DNA from: Nostoc sp. FACHB-152
GTDB taxonomy: Bacteria > Cyanobacteriota > Cyanobacteriia > Cyanobacteriales > Nostocaceae
Assembly: GCF_014697475.1 (NCBI RefSeq)
Contig: NZ_JACJRV010000043.1
Location: forward strand, 1 to 61,452
Reading direction: 5' to 3'
Length of the DNA: 61,452 nt
The notes beneath the pieces are model-generated. The model worked only from the letters and a program-made list of their open reading frames with translations, did no database searches and was not told where the DNA came from. Within the stretch, counting starts at the first letter, position 1. Each line of letters starts with the position of its first letter. Made by a program: the position numbers and the translations under genes. Below are positions 33,921 to 42,589 of this stretch, piece after piece.

Positions 33921-35678
33921 ATGAGCGATCGCCCTCTAAAATTATTACTAGTTGATCAAGACCCCATCTTTCGTTTAGGACTGCGGGTAGCTTTGGAAGA
34001 AATGCCTAATTTGCAAGTCTTAGCAGAAGTAGAATCAGATACTGCTGCCTTGGAAATATTAGCAGAACTGGCCAAACAAGACTCTAATCAAGTAAATCTC
34101 GTAGTTTTGGAATTAGTAAATGGTCGCTCAATTGACAGTCATCTAGAAGGGTTAGAACTCTGTCGCCAACTAAAAGCTGTCTATCCTAGACTACCAATTT
34201 TACTTCTCACTTCTGTCCAAGATTCGGGAATCTTGTCAGCAGCACAGGCAGCCGGTGTAGAAGGTTACTGTCCTAAAGGTACTCCCGTTGCTCAACTAAT
34301 CGATGTCATACAACAAATAGTAGCTGGACATTCGCATTGGATAGTAGATATCAAGCTTCCACAACCTCTCAGCCCTTTAGACTCTAACTTACCTTTATTT
34401 GGACTGCGGCAGAATTTACGTTTGTCTGGGATTAATTACATTAACACTTTTCTAACAAAAGTAACAGCACAATTACAAATACCAGGATTACCAATTCTAG
34501 ACCGAGCAGTTCTAGCTGGACAACGGCGAGAACTGTTAGCTGCACGTTGGTTACTCAATCATTTATTAAGTTCAGCCCAAGAAAGGCAACAACAGCAATT
34601 TACTTCCTTTCCTCAACAATTACCAGTTATTCCCTCAGCAAATACTTCTATCCTCATCACAGATACCCCACAGCAGCTAACTTCGCTACCTCTAACTAAC
34701 TCAATAGTTTTGCAATCTACCTTGTTTGCCGATTGTATAAATAAGCTGCAATTTTCTTTAGAAAATGTTACAGATATTCCTTTAGAAATTGACATATTAC
34801 GTGAAGATAAAAAACGCGAATTACTTTATCTAATTCTGCAAAAGTTAGCAAAACAACTAGATGAACTACGAACTACTCAAATTACAGTTGAGCAATTACA
34901 AGGTTTTAAAAGTACTATATTATTTGACTTATGGCAATCAACGATTACTGATTTTTTTGGTAAATTTTCTCAGGTGCAAGTCGGGAGGCAAAATATCGCA
35001 GTGATAAATGTATTACTGCAAAATCCTAAAGTTATTCAAAATGATATATTAAATAAAATCCCTTTTGTAGTGGATTTATTGGCTTATTTATTAAGGCAAA
35101 ATGATTTAAATATAGATAACAATATTTATCCAGCAGATAGTTATGAAGCTAAAACCCAGGCATTAATCATTTTAGAAAATTTGTTGATTCAGGTTGCTAA
35201 CGGAGTGGTACAACCATTATTAAATTATTTGGCAGATGTAGAAACAATTAAAAAAAATTTTTACAATCGCAAATTAATTTCCACACGAGAAATTGAACGC
35301 TTTAGAAATGACTTATCATGGAAATACCGCTTAAATAATTATGTTAATGAAGGGAAAGCAATTTTTGAAAGCCGCTACGAGTTATTTGTCTTAGCACCAC
35401 GCGGAATTGCTAAAATTTCGATATATGCTCCTCGTAACTCAGAATTGGCAAAGCTTTCAGGGATTCCTTTATTTGTCACATTGGGGCTAGAATTCTGGGA
35501 TGCGATCGCTCCACGTCTACAATCGCTACTATCTTTTTTAGGGAGTGGTATTGTCTTCGTTTTAACTCAAGTCATCGGCCGTGGTTTAGGTTTAATCGGT
35601 CGTGGTATTCTGCAAGGTATCGGCAGTGTATCTTTGCAGGATAAAAATTTCAAACGCAACAGTGAAAGACCAAAGTGA
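33921..35678 (+). CDS. DUF3685-type protein with N-terminal pseudo-receiver domain
   Basis: A 585-residue protein. Residues 7-135 form a CheY/NarL-like receiver: KLLLVDQDPIFRLGLR at strand 1, LLLTS at strand 4 and the Lys of GYCPKGTP at strand 5. The phospho-acceptor position at the end of strand 3 reads VVLELVNG, with Glu instead of Asp, so phosphorylation is unlikely. The remaining 450 residues are a helical cyanobacterial domain (DUF3685 by memory) ending in a hydrophobic region near 540-570. No DNA-binding domain is seen. Role unknown. Confidence 0.75.
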   Translation: MSDRPLKLLLVDQDPIFRLGLRVALEEMPNLQVLAEVESDTAALEILAELAKQDSNQVNLVVLELVNGRSIDSHLEGLELCRQLKAVYPRLPILLLTSVQDSGILSAAQAAGVEGYCPKGTPVAQLIDVIQQIVAGHSHWIVDIKLPQPLSPLDSNLPLFGLRQNLRLSGINYINTFLTKVTAQLQIPGLPILDRAVLAGQRRELLAARWLLNHLLSSAQERQQQQFTSFPQQLPVIPSANTSILITDTPQQLTSLPLTNSIVLQSTLFADCINKLQFSLENVTDIPLEIDILREDKKRELLYLILQKLAKQLDELRTTQITVEQLQGFKSTILFDLWQSTITDFFGKFSQVQVGRQNIAVINVLLQNPKVIQNDILNKIPFVVDLLAYLLRQNDLNIDNNIYPADSYEAKTQALIILENLLIQVANGVVQPLLNYLADVETIKKNFYNRKLISTREIERFRNDLSWKYRLNNYVNEGKAIFESRYELFVLAPRGIAKISIYAPRNSELAKLSGIPLFVTLGLEFWDAIAPRLQSLLSFLGSGIVFVLTQVIGRGLGLIGRGILQGIGSVSLQDKNFKRNSERPK

Positions 35679-35679
35679 A

Positions 35680-35735
35680 AATAGGCAACAGGCAATAGGC
35701 AATAAATTTGTTTAAATTTTATTTAGGGTTGCTAT
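35680..35735. repeat. dispersed repeat E, copy 2 (inverted)
   Basis: Inverse copy of 32217-32277. GGCAATA heptamers are followed by AAATTTGTTTAAA and ATTTAGGGTTGCTATA. It directly follows the DUF3685 stop codon. Confidence 0.6.
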
Positions 35736-35879
35736 ATAGCTGTTGACTGTTAACAGCTACACAATCAAATCGGTAAGCATTTGCATTTTCTACAGGATTT
35801 TGCAACAGTTCAAATAGTAAACTGGGGCATTGTTGAAATAATTTATAAAATATCGAGTCTCGGCGCATCCAATTAAATA

Positions 35880-36587
35880 ATGACTAACAGTGACTTTATC
35901 GGATTATTAGCATCTTACACTTACGCCATTAGCTTACTTGTTTTTGCTGAATTACTGCGTAGGCTATTTGGTATCAAGCCAGATTTAACCCGTAAGTTTA
36001 TTCATATTAGTGCGGGGATGTGGGCTTTTGGCGTACTGCTGCTGTTTAAACATTGGCAAATCGGTATTATCCCTTTTGCTACGTTTATTGGGATCAACTA
36101 TCTGCTTTACCGTTATCGAGTTATCGGTGCAATGGATACTGATGATAGTTCCCCAGGTACTGTTTATTTTGCAATTTCCATAACAGTACTTTTTGGGTTA
36201 TTCTGGCGACCAGATGGCCCAGTTGATTATGTCCCCATTGCTGTAGCTGGAATTATGGCGATGACTTGGGGCGATGCTTTAGCTGCATTAATTGGCAAAA
36301 GTTTCGGACAACATCAATATCAAGTAGGTTCATCTGTGCGTTCTTGGGAAGGTTCGCTAGCAATGTTCTTGGTTAGTGCAACAGCAATGTTTCTGGTACT
36401 GCTGTTTTTACCTGGTTCATTCCTTAGCCCTCTATCTGTGTCTGTTAGTGGTGAAAGGGCTTTATTAACAGCGTTAGTCAGTGCTGGTTTTGCAACTCTA
36501 GTGGAAGCAATATCACCCCACGGTACAGATAACCTGAGTGTGCCTTTAGTTGCAGCAGGGGTGGTTTGGGGATTAATGCAGATTTAA
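35880..36587 (+). CDS. phytol/dolichol kinase-like membrane protein
   Basis: A 235-residue protein with about seven membrane helices. The motif RKFIHISAGMWA (about 39-50) and the cytoplasmic signature TWGDALAALIGKSFG (about 124-138) match CTP-dependent polyprenol/phytol kinases (VTE5 type) and the CTP-transferase superfamily. The segment SWEGSLAMF and the TLVEAISPHGTDNLSVPL block complete the family pattern. Such an enzyme would recycle phytol from chlorophyll into tocopherol. Database annotation may call it phosphatidate cytidylyltransferase; phytol kinase is my preference. Confidence 0.72.
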   Translation: MTNSDFIGLLASYTYAISLLVFAELLRRLFGIKPDLTRKFIHISAGMWAFGVLLLFKHWQIGIIPFATFIGINYLLYRYRVIGAMDTDDSSPGTVYFAISITVLFGLFWRPDGPVDYVPIAVAGIMAMTWGDALAALIGKSFGQHQYQVGSSVRSWEGSLAMFLVSATAMFLVLLFLPGSFLSPLSVSVSGERALLTALVSAGFATLVEAISPHGTDNLSVPLVAAGVVWGLMQI

Positions 36588-36681
36588 CTTTACCTAGATT
36601 CCGCCAAACGATGGGTGTGATCTTCAATCCACTTCTAGTATCTTAAAACAGCTGCATCCAGAAAAAGTGGAGAAAATCACC

Positions 36682-37398
36682 ATGAATACAAGTCAAAAAG
36701 TTGCTGTCGTCACTGGTGGAAATCGCGGGCTAGGATTTGAAGCCTCTCGTCAGTTGGCTAAACAAGGATATAAAGTAATTCTTACTAGTCGGGATGAAGG
36801 TAAAGGTAAAGCAGCCGCTAACAAGTTACAGGCTGAAGGATTAGATGTAATTTCTTATCCTCTAGATGTTACGAGTGATGACAGTAGCCGGAATCTAGCT
36901 GAGTTTATTCGTCAGCAGTTTGGCAAACTTGATGTACTGGTCAATAATGCAGCTATTTATATTGATGCTCAATCAGGTAACAATAGTATTTTGGATACCA
37001 AAATTGAGACTTTGCAAACAACAATTGATACAAATGTTTATGGCGTTGTACGTGTAACTCAAGCTTTAATTCCATTAATGAAAGAACAGAATTACGGACG
37101 AATAGTTAATGTTTCTTCTGGGATGGGACAGCTAACTGATATGGAGGGTGGTTCTCCTGGATATCGCATTTCTAAAACAGCTTTAAATGCTGTTACCAGA
37201 ATTTTTGCTAGTGAATTAAGAGGCACAAATATTTTAGTTAATTCTGTGTGTCCAGGTTGGGTAAAAACTGACATGGGCGGCGCAAATGCACCACGCACCC
37301 CAGAACAAGGAGTTGATACAACTGTATGGTTGGCAACACTTCCAGACAATGGCACGACTGGGGGATTTTTCCGCGATCGCCAACCAATTGATTGGTAG
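36682..37398 (+). CDS. SDR-family oxidoreductase (carbonyl-reductase-like)
   Basis: A 238-residue classical SDR. The cofactor motif TGGNRGLGFEA (about 10-20), NNAA (about 85-88), catalytic Ser in NVSSGMG and YRISK (Tyr about 161, Lys about 165), and PGWVKTDMGG are all intact. I chose ATG 36682 rather than the upstream GTG 36667. It is a paralogue of the partial SDR at the left edge. Small carbonyl compounds are likely substrates, but specificity is unknown. Confidence 0.9.
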   Translation: MNTSQKVAVVTGGNRGLGFEASRQLAKQGYKVILTSRDEGKGKAAANKLQAEGLDVISYPLDVTSDDSSRNLAEFIRQQFGKLDVLVNNAAIYIDAQSGNNSILDTKIETLQTTIDTNVYGVVRVTQALIPLMKEQNYGRIVNVSSGMGQLTDMEGGSPGYRISKTALNAVTRIFASELRGTNILVNSVCPGWVKTDMGGANAPRTPEQGVDTTVWLATLPDNGTTGGFFRDRQPIDW

Positions 37399-37963
37399 AA
37401 TACTGTGTAATTTTAACCAAAAATTTACTTGTAAAAATTTTTATTAAGTATTAATTAATATCTAATAGTTAATAAAATTTTACATTAGTAAATTTGCAAT
37501 AATATTAAAATTTCATGACACAGGGATCACTAATAAAATTAAGTCTAGAATCTTGAGAAAACTGTGTGGGCTGATACAATAATTTCCCGATGCCTATTAT
37601 ATGCTTTTAAAGCCCTTTACTTTTACCCTTATGGCGGAAATATCCGCTCAAAAAGCACCAAAGCGGTAGATAATTATTCCTGAGTAATGAGGGTTGATAA
37701 ATATCAACCATGTGGCATAAATACTAAAGCAGGAAAGTTACTACGCTTTGGTGATTTACTTATTTTGGTCATTAGTCAATGGTCAATAGGCAATAGGCAA
37801 TAGGAAAGAAGGCAGATAGAAATGTACTGATTTTTTCCAAAAATCAAATATGAGTCCTATATCCGCCTCTTGGGCGATCGCTACACTAAATCACCTCATT
37901 CGCCATTACAATCGATTTGCTGGGATACTCAGCATCTTGTAATTATTTAAGTTTTGTCAGCCT
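37399..37963. other. intergenic stretch with palindrome and half MITE-C
   Basis: 565 bp without a gene. It holds an operator-like palindrome GGTTGATAaaTATCAACC at 37692-37709. It also holds the right half of a MITE-C copy with GGCAATA units at 37781-37861, ending in AAATCAAATATGAGTCCTATA-type sequence. The miaE promoter must lie here too. Confidence 0.55.
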
Positions 37964-38563
37964 GTGCTTAGTTCCGTTTTACCGACTATCAACGCCCTCA
38001 AGCAGCCCACCTCTGATGCTTGGATAGAACAAGCGATCGCAAATTTAGATATTATCTTGCTTGACCATTCGCACTGCGAACGCAAAGCAGCAGGTGTGGC
38101 GTTAAATTTTATGTTTCGCTACCCTTCTAATACCAAAATGGTAAGAGAATTAACCGCGATCGCTCGTGAAGAATTAGAACACTTTGAACTCGTTAACCAG
38201 TGGCTAGAACGCCGCAACATATCCCTAGCACCTTTACCACCACCTCCCTACGGTGCAGGTTTAAAAGCTGCTGTCCGTCCTAACGAACCCGACCGCTTTT
38301 TAGATTCTTTACTAGTCACAGGATTAATCGAAGCCCGCAGCCACGAACGCCTCGGACTGTTAGCTAAATATTGCCCTGAGCCAGAATTAGCTAAATTTTA
38401 TAAAGGCTTAATGGCATCAGAAGCACGCCATTTTGGTACATACTGGGTTTTAGCAGACACTTATTTCGACAGGGAAGTTGTGATGCAGCGACTTGATGAA
38501 TTAGCAATTGTGGAAAGTGAGCTACTAGCAACTTTGCATCCAGAACCTAGAATTCATAGTTAG
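37964..38563 (+). CDS. miaE: tRNA-(2-methylthio-N6-isopentenyladenosine) hydroxylase MiaE-like
   Basis: A 199-residue ferritin-like diiron protein. Metal ligands are seen as E in HCERKAAG (about 39), the E-x-x-H pair in REELEHFE (about 68-71), E in LIEARSHERL (about 122) and E-x-x-H in SEARHFGTYW (about 151-154). MiaE hydroxylates the isopentenyl group of modified A37 in tRNA, using O2. The start is GTG 37964, and the next in-frame Met is far downstream. Length fits the family. Confidence 0.85.
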   Translation: MLSSVLPTINALKQPTSDAWIEQAIANLDIILLDHSHCERKAAGVALNFMFRYPSNTKMVRELTAIAREELEHFELVNQWLERRNISLAPLPPPPYGAGLKAAVRPNEPDRFLDSLLVTGLIEARSHERLGLLAKYCPEPELAKFYKGLMASEARHFGTYWVLADTYFDREVVMQRLDELAIVESELLATLHPEPRIHS

Positions 38564-38709
38564 GATACTTCATATATAGCAGTTGCCTATTATATGAGGT
38601 AACACCTAGCCCCTAGCCTCTAACCTCTAGCCTCCAAAAGATTAACTACAACTTCCAGTCGCCTCAGACATAATAACAGTATAATTACGTAAAACTTATC
38701 ATAGTTATC

Positions 38710-39114
38710 ATGCTTCAGTTAACACATATCAGGCTGCTAGTAAACAACTACAAAGATTGTTTTCTCTTCTACCGTGATGTGCTAGGCTTTGCGATTGATT
38801 GGGGTGATGAAAATAGTGGGTATGCCGAGTTAAATACTGGAGGCTACCTTAAGTTGGCATTATTTAGAAAAGATTTCATGGCTGAAGCAATTCCTAGTGC
38901 TTATCTACCTTCAGCTTTGGAATGTCAAAACAAAATGGCTTTGATTTTTGCAGTTGATAACGTTGATGAAGTGTTTGAAAGACTCAAAGAACTTAACGCC
39001 ATCGTTGTTACCCAACCTTTAGATCGTCCATTATGGGGACTTCGTACCGCCCATTTTCGTGATCCTGATGGGAATTTGATTGAAATATTCAGCAATTTAG
39101 TAACGACAAATTAG
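38710..39114 (+). CDS. VOC-family (glyoxalase/dioxygenase-like) protein
   Basis: A 134-residue vicinal-oxygen-chelate protein with two beta-alpha-beta-beta-beta units. Candidate metal ligands are the His in THIRLLV (residue 5) and the Glu in DPDGNLIEIF near the end (about residue 126), the usual VOC positions. The RDVLGF turn after the first helix is typical. Function could be an enzyme or a resistance-type binding protein. Confidence 0.8.
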   Translation: MLQLTHIRLLVNNYKDCFLFYRDVLGFAIDWGDENSGYAELNTGGYLKLALFRKDFMAEAIPSAYLPSALECQNKMALIFAVDNVDEVFERLKELNAIVVTQPLDRPLWGLRTAHFRDPDGNLIEIFSNLVTTN

Positions 39115-39157
39115 AGTTTTGCTGCAACTTTACAATAACTGAATGTATTTAGAGCAG

Positions 39158-39493
39158 TTAGCTAACAGCGAACTCAGTAAATTGCCGTTTAAAAGGAGAG
39201 TGAAAAGCCAGGACAATATCTTGTTTAGGTACACCCCGGCTAGTTAATTCATCAGCAATACCGCCTTCAGTACCATCGTGCTGAATCCAGATTTTTTCGT
39301 TTTTAATATCGAGATGTAAGACACAACCATATACACGTCGTTTATTTGACCAGCCTACATGAACTAGTTGATAGCGATCGCGCACTTGATCAAAAATTAC
39401 TTCAGCTTCGACTTCTTCGTTACTAGCTTTGATTTCGCTGTAAGCCTGTAAAAGTTCTTGAATGATTTGACGGTATTGTTCTACTTTTGCCAT
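39158..39493 (-). CDS. xisI: XisI-type protein (fdxN element excision controlling factor)
   Basis: A 111-residue XisI family protein. YRQIIQELLQAY at the N-terminus, FDQVRDRYQLVHVGW and the TEGGIADELTSRGVPKQDIVLAFH segment are characteristic. In Anabaena, XisH and XisI are needed with the recombinase XisF to excise the nifD-region fdxN element. Here no recombinase or fdxN gene is present, as in most cyanobacterial xisHI pairs. Its start overlaps the xisH 3' end by 13 bp. Confidence 0.92.
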   Translation of the reverse strand: MAKVEQYRQIIQELLQAYSEIKASNEEVEAEVIFDQVRDRYQLVHVGWSNKRRVYGCVLHLDIKNEKIWIQHDGTEGGIADELTSRGVPKQDIVLAFHSPFKRQFTEFAVS

Positions 39494-39897
39494 TTAATAA
39501 TCGCCTCCTCTTCTGGAGAGAAAATAATCAATCGCACTTGGTAGCGTTGAATTAACAAGCGTGGTAGTTCTAAAGTAAAAAAGGAACGATAAGTATCAAA
39601 AGGAACTGCTAAGTATAAAAGTCTTTGTGGTTGTTCTTCTTCCAGTGCTAGCTGGTATTTGAGAAACTGACCCAAAGCCGTACTAAATTCAGTTGTAGCA
39701 GATGGACTGACAAAACTTTTGACTTCAACAGCAATTTTTTCTTCACCTCGTTCAGCCGCGAGAATTTTTTCTGCACCGAGGTCTATGTACATATCCAACC
39801 CGCCAAAACGGAGAAATAGAGGATCATGAGTAATGCACCACCCTTCTTTTTCTAACGCCCGTCTGACTGCATCATGAAAAATATCCTTTGCTGCCAT
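39481..39897 (-). CDS. xisH: XisH-type protein with PD-(D/E)XK nuclease-like motif
   Basis: A 138-residue XisH family protein starting MAAKDIFHDAVRRALEKEGW when taken from ATG 39897 (the longer frame from 39921 is less like the family). The pattern MYIDLG, then EKIAVEVKSF, gives a D...E-x-K arrangement as in PD-(D/E)XK nucleases. It pairs with xisI and lies 24 bp downstream of higA on the same strand, so the four genes may form one transcript. Confidence 0.9.
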   Translation of the reverse strand: MAAKDIFHDAVRRALEKEGWCITHDPLFLRFGGLDMYIDLGAEKILAAERGEEKIAVEVKSFVSPSATTEFSTALGQFLKYQLALEEEQPQRLLYLAVPFDTYRSFFTLELPRLLIQRYQVRLIIFSPEEEAIIKWQK

Positions 39898-39921
39898 ACA
39901 AACCTGAGCTAACTTTATCAA

Positions 39922-40215
39922 TTAAGATACTAAAACACGAGGAATAATAGTTTCTTGAATTTCTTTACCTACTGTTTGTTCAGCTAACCTCAACTCATAG
40001 TTTTTTTGAAGATTTAGCCAAAATTCTCCACCAGTCCCAAAATATTGACCTAATCGCAAAGCAGTATCAGCTGTTATCCCTCTTTTTCCATTGATAATTT
40101 CGGTAATCCTGTTTTTAGGAACATGGAGAACACGGGCTAAATCACTCGCAGTCATACCGAGTTCTGCAATTTCATCTGCAAGAATTTCTCCTGGGTGGAT
40201 AGGTACACGTGCCAT
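39922..40215 (-). CDS. higA: HigA-type antitoxin (XRE family)
   Basis: A 97-residue HigA/VapI-type antitoxin. The helix-turn-helix spans TASDLARVLHVPKNRITEII (about 23-42), preceded by the usual HPGEILADEIAELGM. The GEFWLNLQKNYELRLAE tail is typical of the family. It binds DNA and neutralises HigB. higB lies 11 bp upstream on the same strand, which is the usual toxin-first order. A decayed copy of its 3' half exists at 42590-42690. Confidence 0.92.
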   Translation of the reverse strand: MARVPIHPGEILADEIAELGMTASDLARVLHVPKNRITEIINGKRGITADTALRLGQYFGTGGEFWLNLQKNYELRLAEQTVGKEIQETIIPRVLVS

Positions 40216-40226
40216 TTCACTCTCCT

Positions 40227-40526
40227 TCAGTGATAATCTGTAATTTCGATGTTGAAGGGCTTAAGAAAATCATCAGGCCAGTTAAAGCAAATTTTCCATT
40301 GGTCATTAATTCGGATACTGTACTGACCTTTCCTATCGCCTCCCAAAGACTCAAACCGATTACTTGGTAGTTGCATCAAAGCTTCTTTGTTCGGGGCTGC
40401 TTCTAGAATGTCTAGTCGTTTTTGTGCTTGTCTTTCAAAAGATTGAAATTCCTTAACCCTTTCTCCTAAAGCAAATTTCTCCGTCCTTTTATCTTTATAT
40501 TTAGGGTATTCATCTGACGAAGACAT
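40227..40526 (-). CDS. higB: HigB/RelE-type toxin
   Basis: A 99-residue RelE-superfamily toxin, expected to cleave ribosome-bound mRNA. The conserved block LDILEAAPNKEALMQLP and the core LGGDRKGQYSIRINDQWKICF (read in two parts), with the catalytic Arg/Lys residues, are present. NIEITDYH is the usual C-terminus. The N-terminus carries about 12 more residues than many HigB proteins. It forms a type II toxin-antitoxin pair with higA. Confidence 0.9.
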   Translation of the reverse strand: MSSSDEYPKYKDKRTEKFALGERVKEFQSFERQAQKRLDILEAAPNKEALMQLPSNRFESLGGDRKGQYSIRINDQWKICFNWPDDFLKPFNIEITDYH

Positions 40527-40620
40527 AGTGAATGGTCATAACAAAGGCACTGTTATGAGTTACGTAACTCATAACTTATTAAAAATATACTAGCACAGTT
40601 AGGCTAAATTAAAGTTTTAT

Positions 40621-40720
40621 AGGACTTACACAAAAGTATGAAGAAACGAACCACAAAGGACGCGAAGGACACGAAGGACACGAAGTTATAAGAGTTTGAG
40701 AGAGTTATTGCGTAAGTCCT
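40621..40720. mobile_element. MITE-D, 100 bp, with 7-bp target duplication
   Basis: The ends AGGACTTACACAA and TTGCGTAAGTCCT are inverted repeats. The element is flanked by GTTTTAT at 40614-40620 and again at 40721-40727. The inside has tandem GAAGGACAC units. It sits just upstream of the LRR gene and may carry its promoter. Confidence 0.85.
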
Positions 40721-40744
40721 GTTTTATTCCCAGGAATTATCTAA

Positions 40745-42589
40745 ATGACTGAACCACAACCAAACCAGAAACAAACCTTTAGCCGCTTTGCTGACTGGTG
40801 TTTGCACAAAGATAGCCTTTCAGAAGAAGCAAGGCATACAGTTGAAGTGTTATTAGAGAAAGCTGGTACTTCTGATTGCTATGAAGCAGAGAAGATACTA
40901 TCAAAATATACAGAATTAATTTTTTACAGACAGAGTATTTGTGACTTGAATCCACTGAGTAGTCTAACCAACCTGACTGTACTGCGTCTTGTTTATAATA
41001 AAGTTTTAGATTTAAGTCCACTCGCCAAGCTAACTAACCTGACTGAACTGTATATCAGTGAAAAACACTTTGTAGACTTGAATTTCTTGTCTGCTTTATC
41101 CAACCTGACGGTACTGCATCTAGCGCATATTCCAATACTAGACTTAAGTTTTATATCTGAGCTAATAAATTTAACCGTACTGCGTCTGTATGATAATCAA
41201 ATTTCCGATTTAAGCCCTTTATCTGGACTGACAAATCTGACTGCATTACATCTCCATCGCAATCAAATTTTTGATTTAAGTCCTTTGTCTGGACTGACGA
41301 ATCTAACTAAATTAGATTTATTTGGCAATAAAATTTCAAGCCTAGAGCCAATATTTGAAATGAAAAGATTGACCAGATTGGATATTGCCAGCAATCAAGT
41401 TTCAGACATTAATATTATCTCTAATCTGAGTAATTTGACCGAGTTATTTATTAATCAAAATAAAATTTCAGATCTGAGTCCTATATCGAAATTGAAAGAA
41501 CTAACTAGGCTATATATAACTTGTAATCAAATTTCAGATATAAGGTTACTATTTGGTTTGAAAAAACTAAGTTCGTTAGTTATCCAACCAAAAATCTTAG
41601 AATCGAGTATATGGTCATCACTTAAAATCAAATTTTCTAGGATTATTACTACACAAATTGATGAACAAAAAAGCATATTAGCAGTTAAAAATGTTTATGC
41701 TTATATGGGTTTGGAAGAACCTGAAATTATTTTTTACACTACTCCTCTGGTGCATATAAATTATCCGTGTGAATCTAAAGAATGGGGCAAGGGACTAGGA
41801 GGAGTGATCCATGAATTTATGTGCCGGGAATTGAGTCCAGCATTAAAATTTTTTCTATATAGACATATTCAAAATAGCCTAACGCAAAATAACATTGCTA
41901 CGGAAATATGGTCACTATTAGATAAGCAATTAGACGATTATGATAGTCTAAAATTAAGGCAAGGTAATATCAAACCAGAACAATTGCTGGCGATGATTGG
42001 TACAACCAAATTTATAGTTCAAGAATTTAATTATCAACTTGATCAAGAAGAACAAAAAGCATTGGAATGCCTAAATCAACTATTGGAAAATTGCGGTTGG
42101 ATATTTGCTTTCGAGAAAGTTTGTATAGTGTGCGATCGCCCACGTAAAATCTCTCTAGACAGCAACAACCAATTACACGCCGAAGCAGAACCAGCAATAC
42201 AATTTGCTGATGGTTGGCATACTGGTTACTATTATCACGGAGTCAAAATCCCTGAGCAATATGGCAAACTTCATTTCTCACAATGGCAACCTCAATGGCT
42301 GTTAGAAGAAGATAATGCCGAAGTACGACGAGTGTTAATTCAGGTAATAGGTTACGATCGCATCTGTGAAGAACTACAAGCGCAAGTCCTCGACTCTTGG
42401 CAAGAATACACATTACTGTGCATCGATGCCGATGTTGATGTCGAACCAATTCATTTATTAAAGATGACTTGCCCTAGCACAGGTAGAATACATACATTAA
42501 GAGTACCGCCTGGAATAACATCGGCTAGAGAGGCGATACGCTGGGTAAATTGGGATATAGATCCAGAAAATTTCTCTGTACAAACCTGA
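40745..42589 (+). CDS. leucine-rich-repeat protein with DUF6745-like C-terminus
   Basis: A 614-residue soluble protein. A short helical N-terminus (1-65) is followed by about ten 22-residue LRRs of the internalin type (residues ~68-275, pattern LTNLTxLxLxxNxIxDLSPL). The C-terminal region (about 310-614) has HWD-type features such as CDRPRKISLD, FADGWHTGYYYHGVKIP and the ending REAIRWVNW, which I associate with DUF6745. This domain accompanies LRRs in many cyanobacteria. LRRs imply protein binding. The target is unknown. Confidence 0.75.
   Translation: MTEPQPNQKQTFSRFADWCLHKDSLSEEARHTVEVLLEKAGTSDCYEAEKILSKYTELIFYRQSICDLNPLSSLTNLTVLRLVYNKVLDLSPLAKLTNLTELYISEKHFVDLNFLSALSNLTVLHLAHIPILDLSFISELINLTVLRLYDNQISDLSPLSGLTNLTALHLHRNQIFDLSPLSGLTNLTKLDLFGNKISSLEPIFEMKRLTRLDIASNQVSDINIISNLSNLTELFINQNKISDLSPISKLKELTRLYITCNQISDIRLLFGLKKLSSLVIQPKILESSIWSSLKIKFSRIITTQIDEQKSILAVKNVYAYMGLEEPEIIFYTTPLVHINYPCESKEWGKGLGGVIHEFMCRELSPALKFFLYRHIQNSLTQNNIATEIWSLLDKQLDDYDSLKLRQGNIKPEQLLAMIGTTKFIVQEFNYQLDQEEQKALECLNQLLENCGWIFAFEKVCIVCDRPRKISLDSNNQLHAEAEPAIQFADGWHTGYYYHGVKIPEQYGKLHFSQWQPQWLLEEDNAEVRRVLIQVIGYDRICEELQAQVLDSWQEYTLLCIDADVDVEPIHLLKMTCPSTGRIHTLRVPPGITSAREAIRWVNWDIDPENFSVQT

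Noticed and set aside
37620-37680. Possible tRNA or structured RNA
   Set aside because: Short pairings (GGCGGAAATATCCGC) exist, but no cloverleaf or T-loop sequence could be built.
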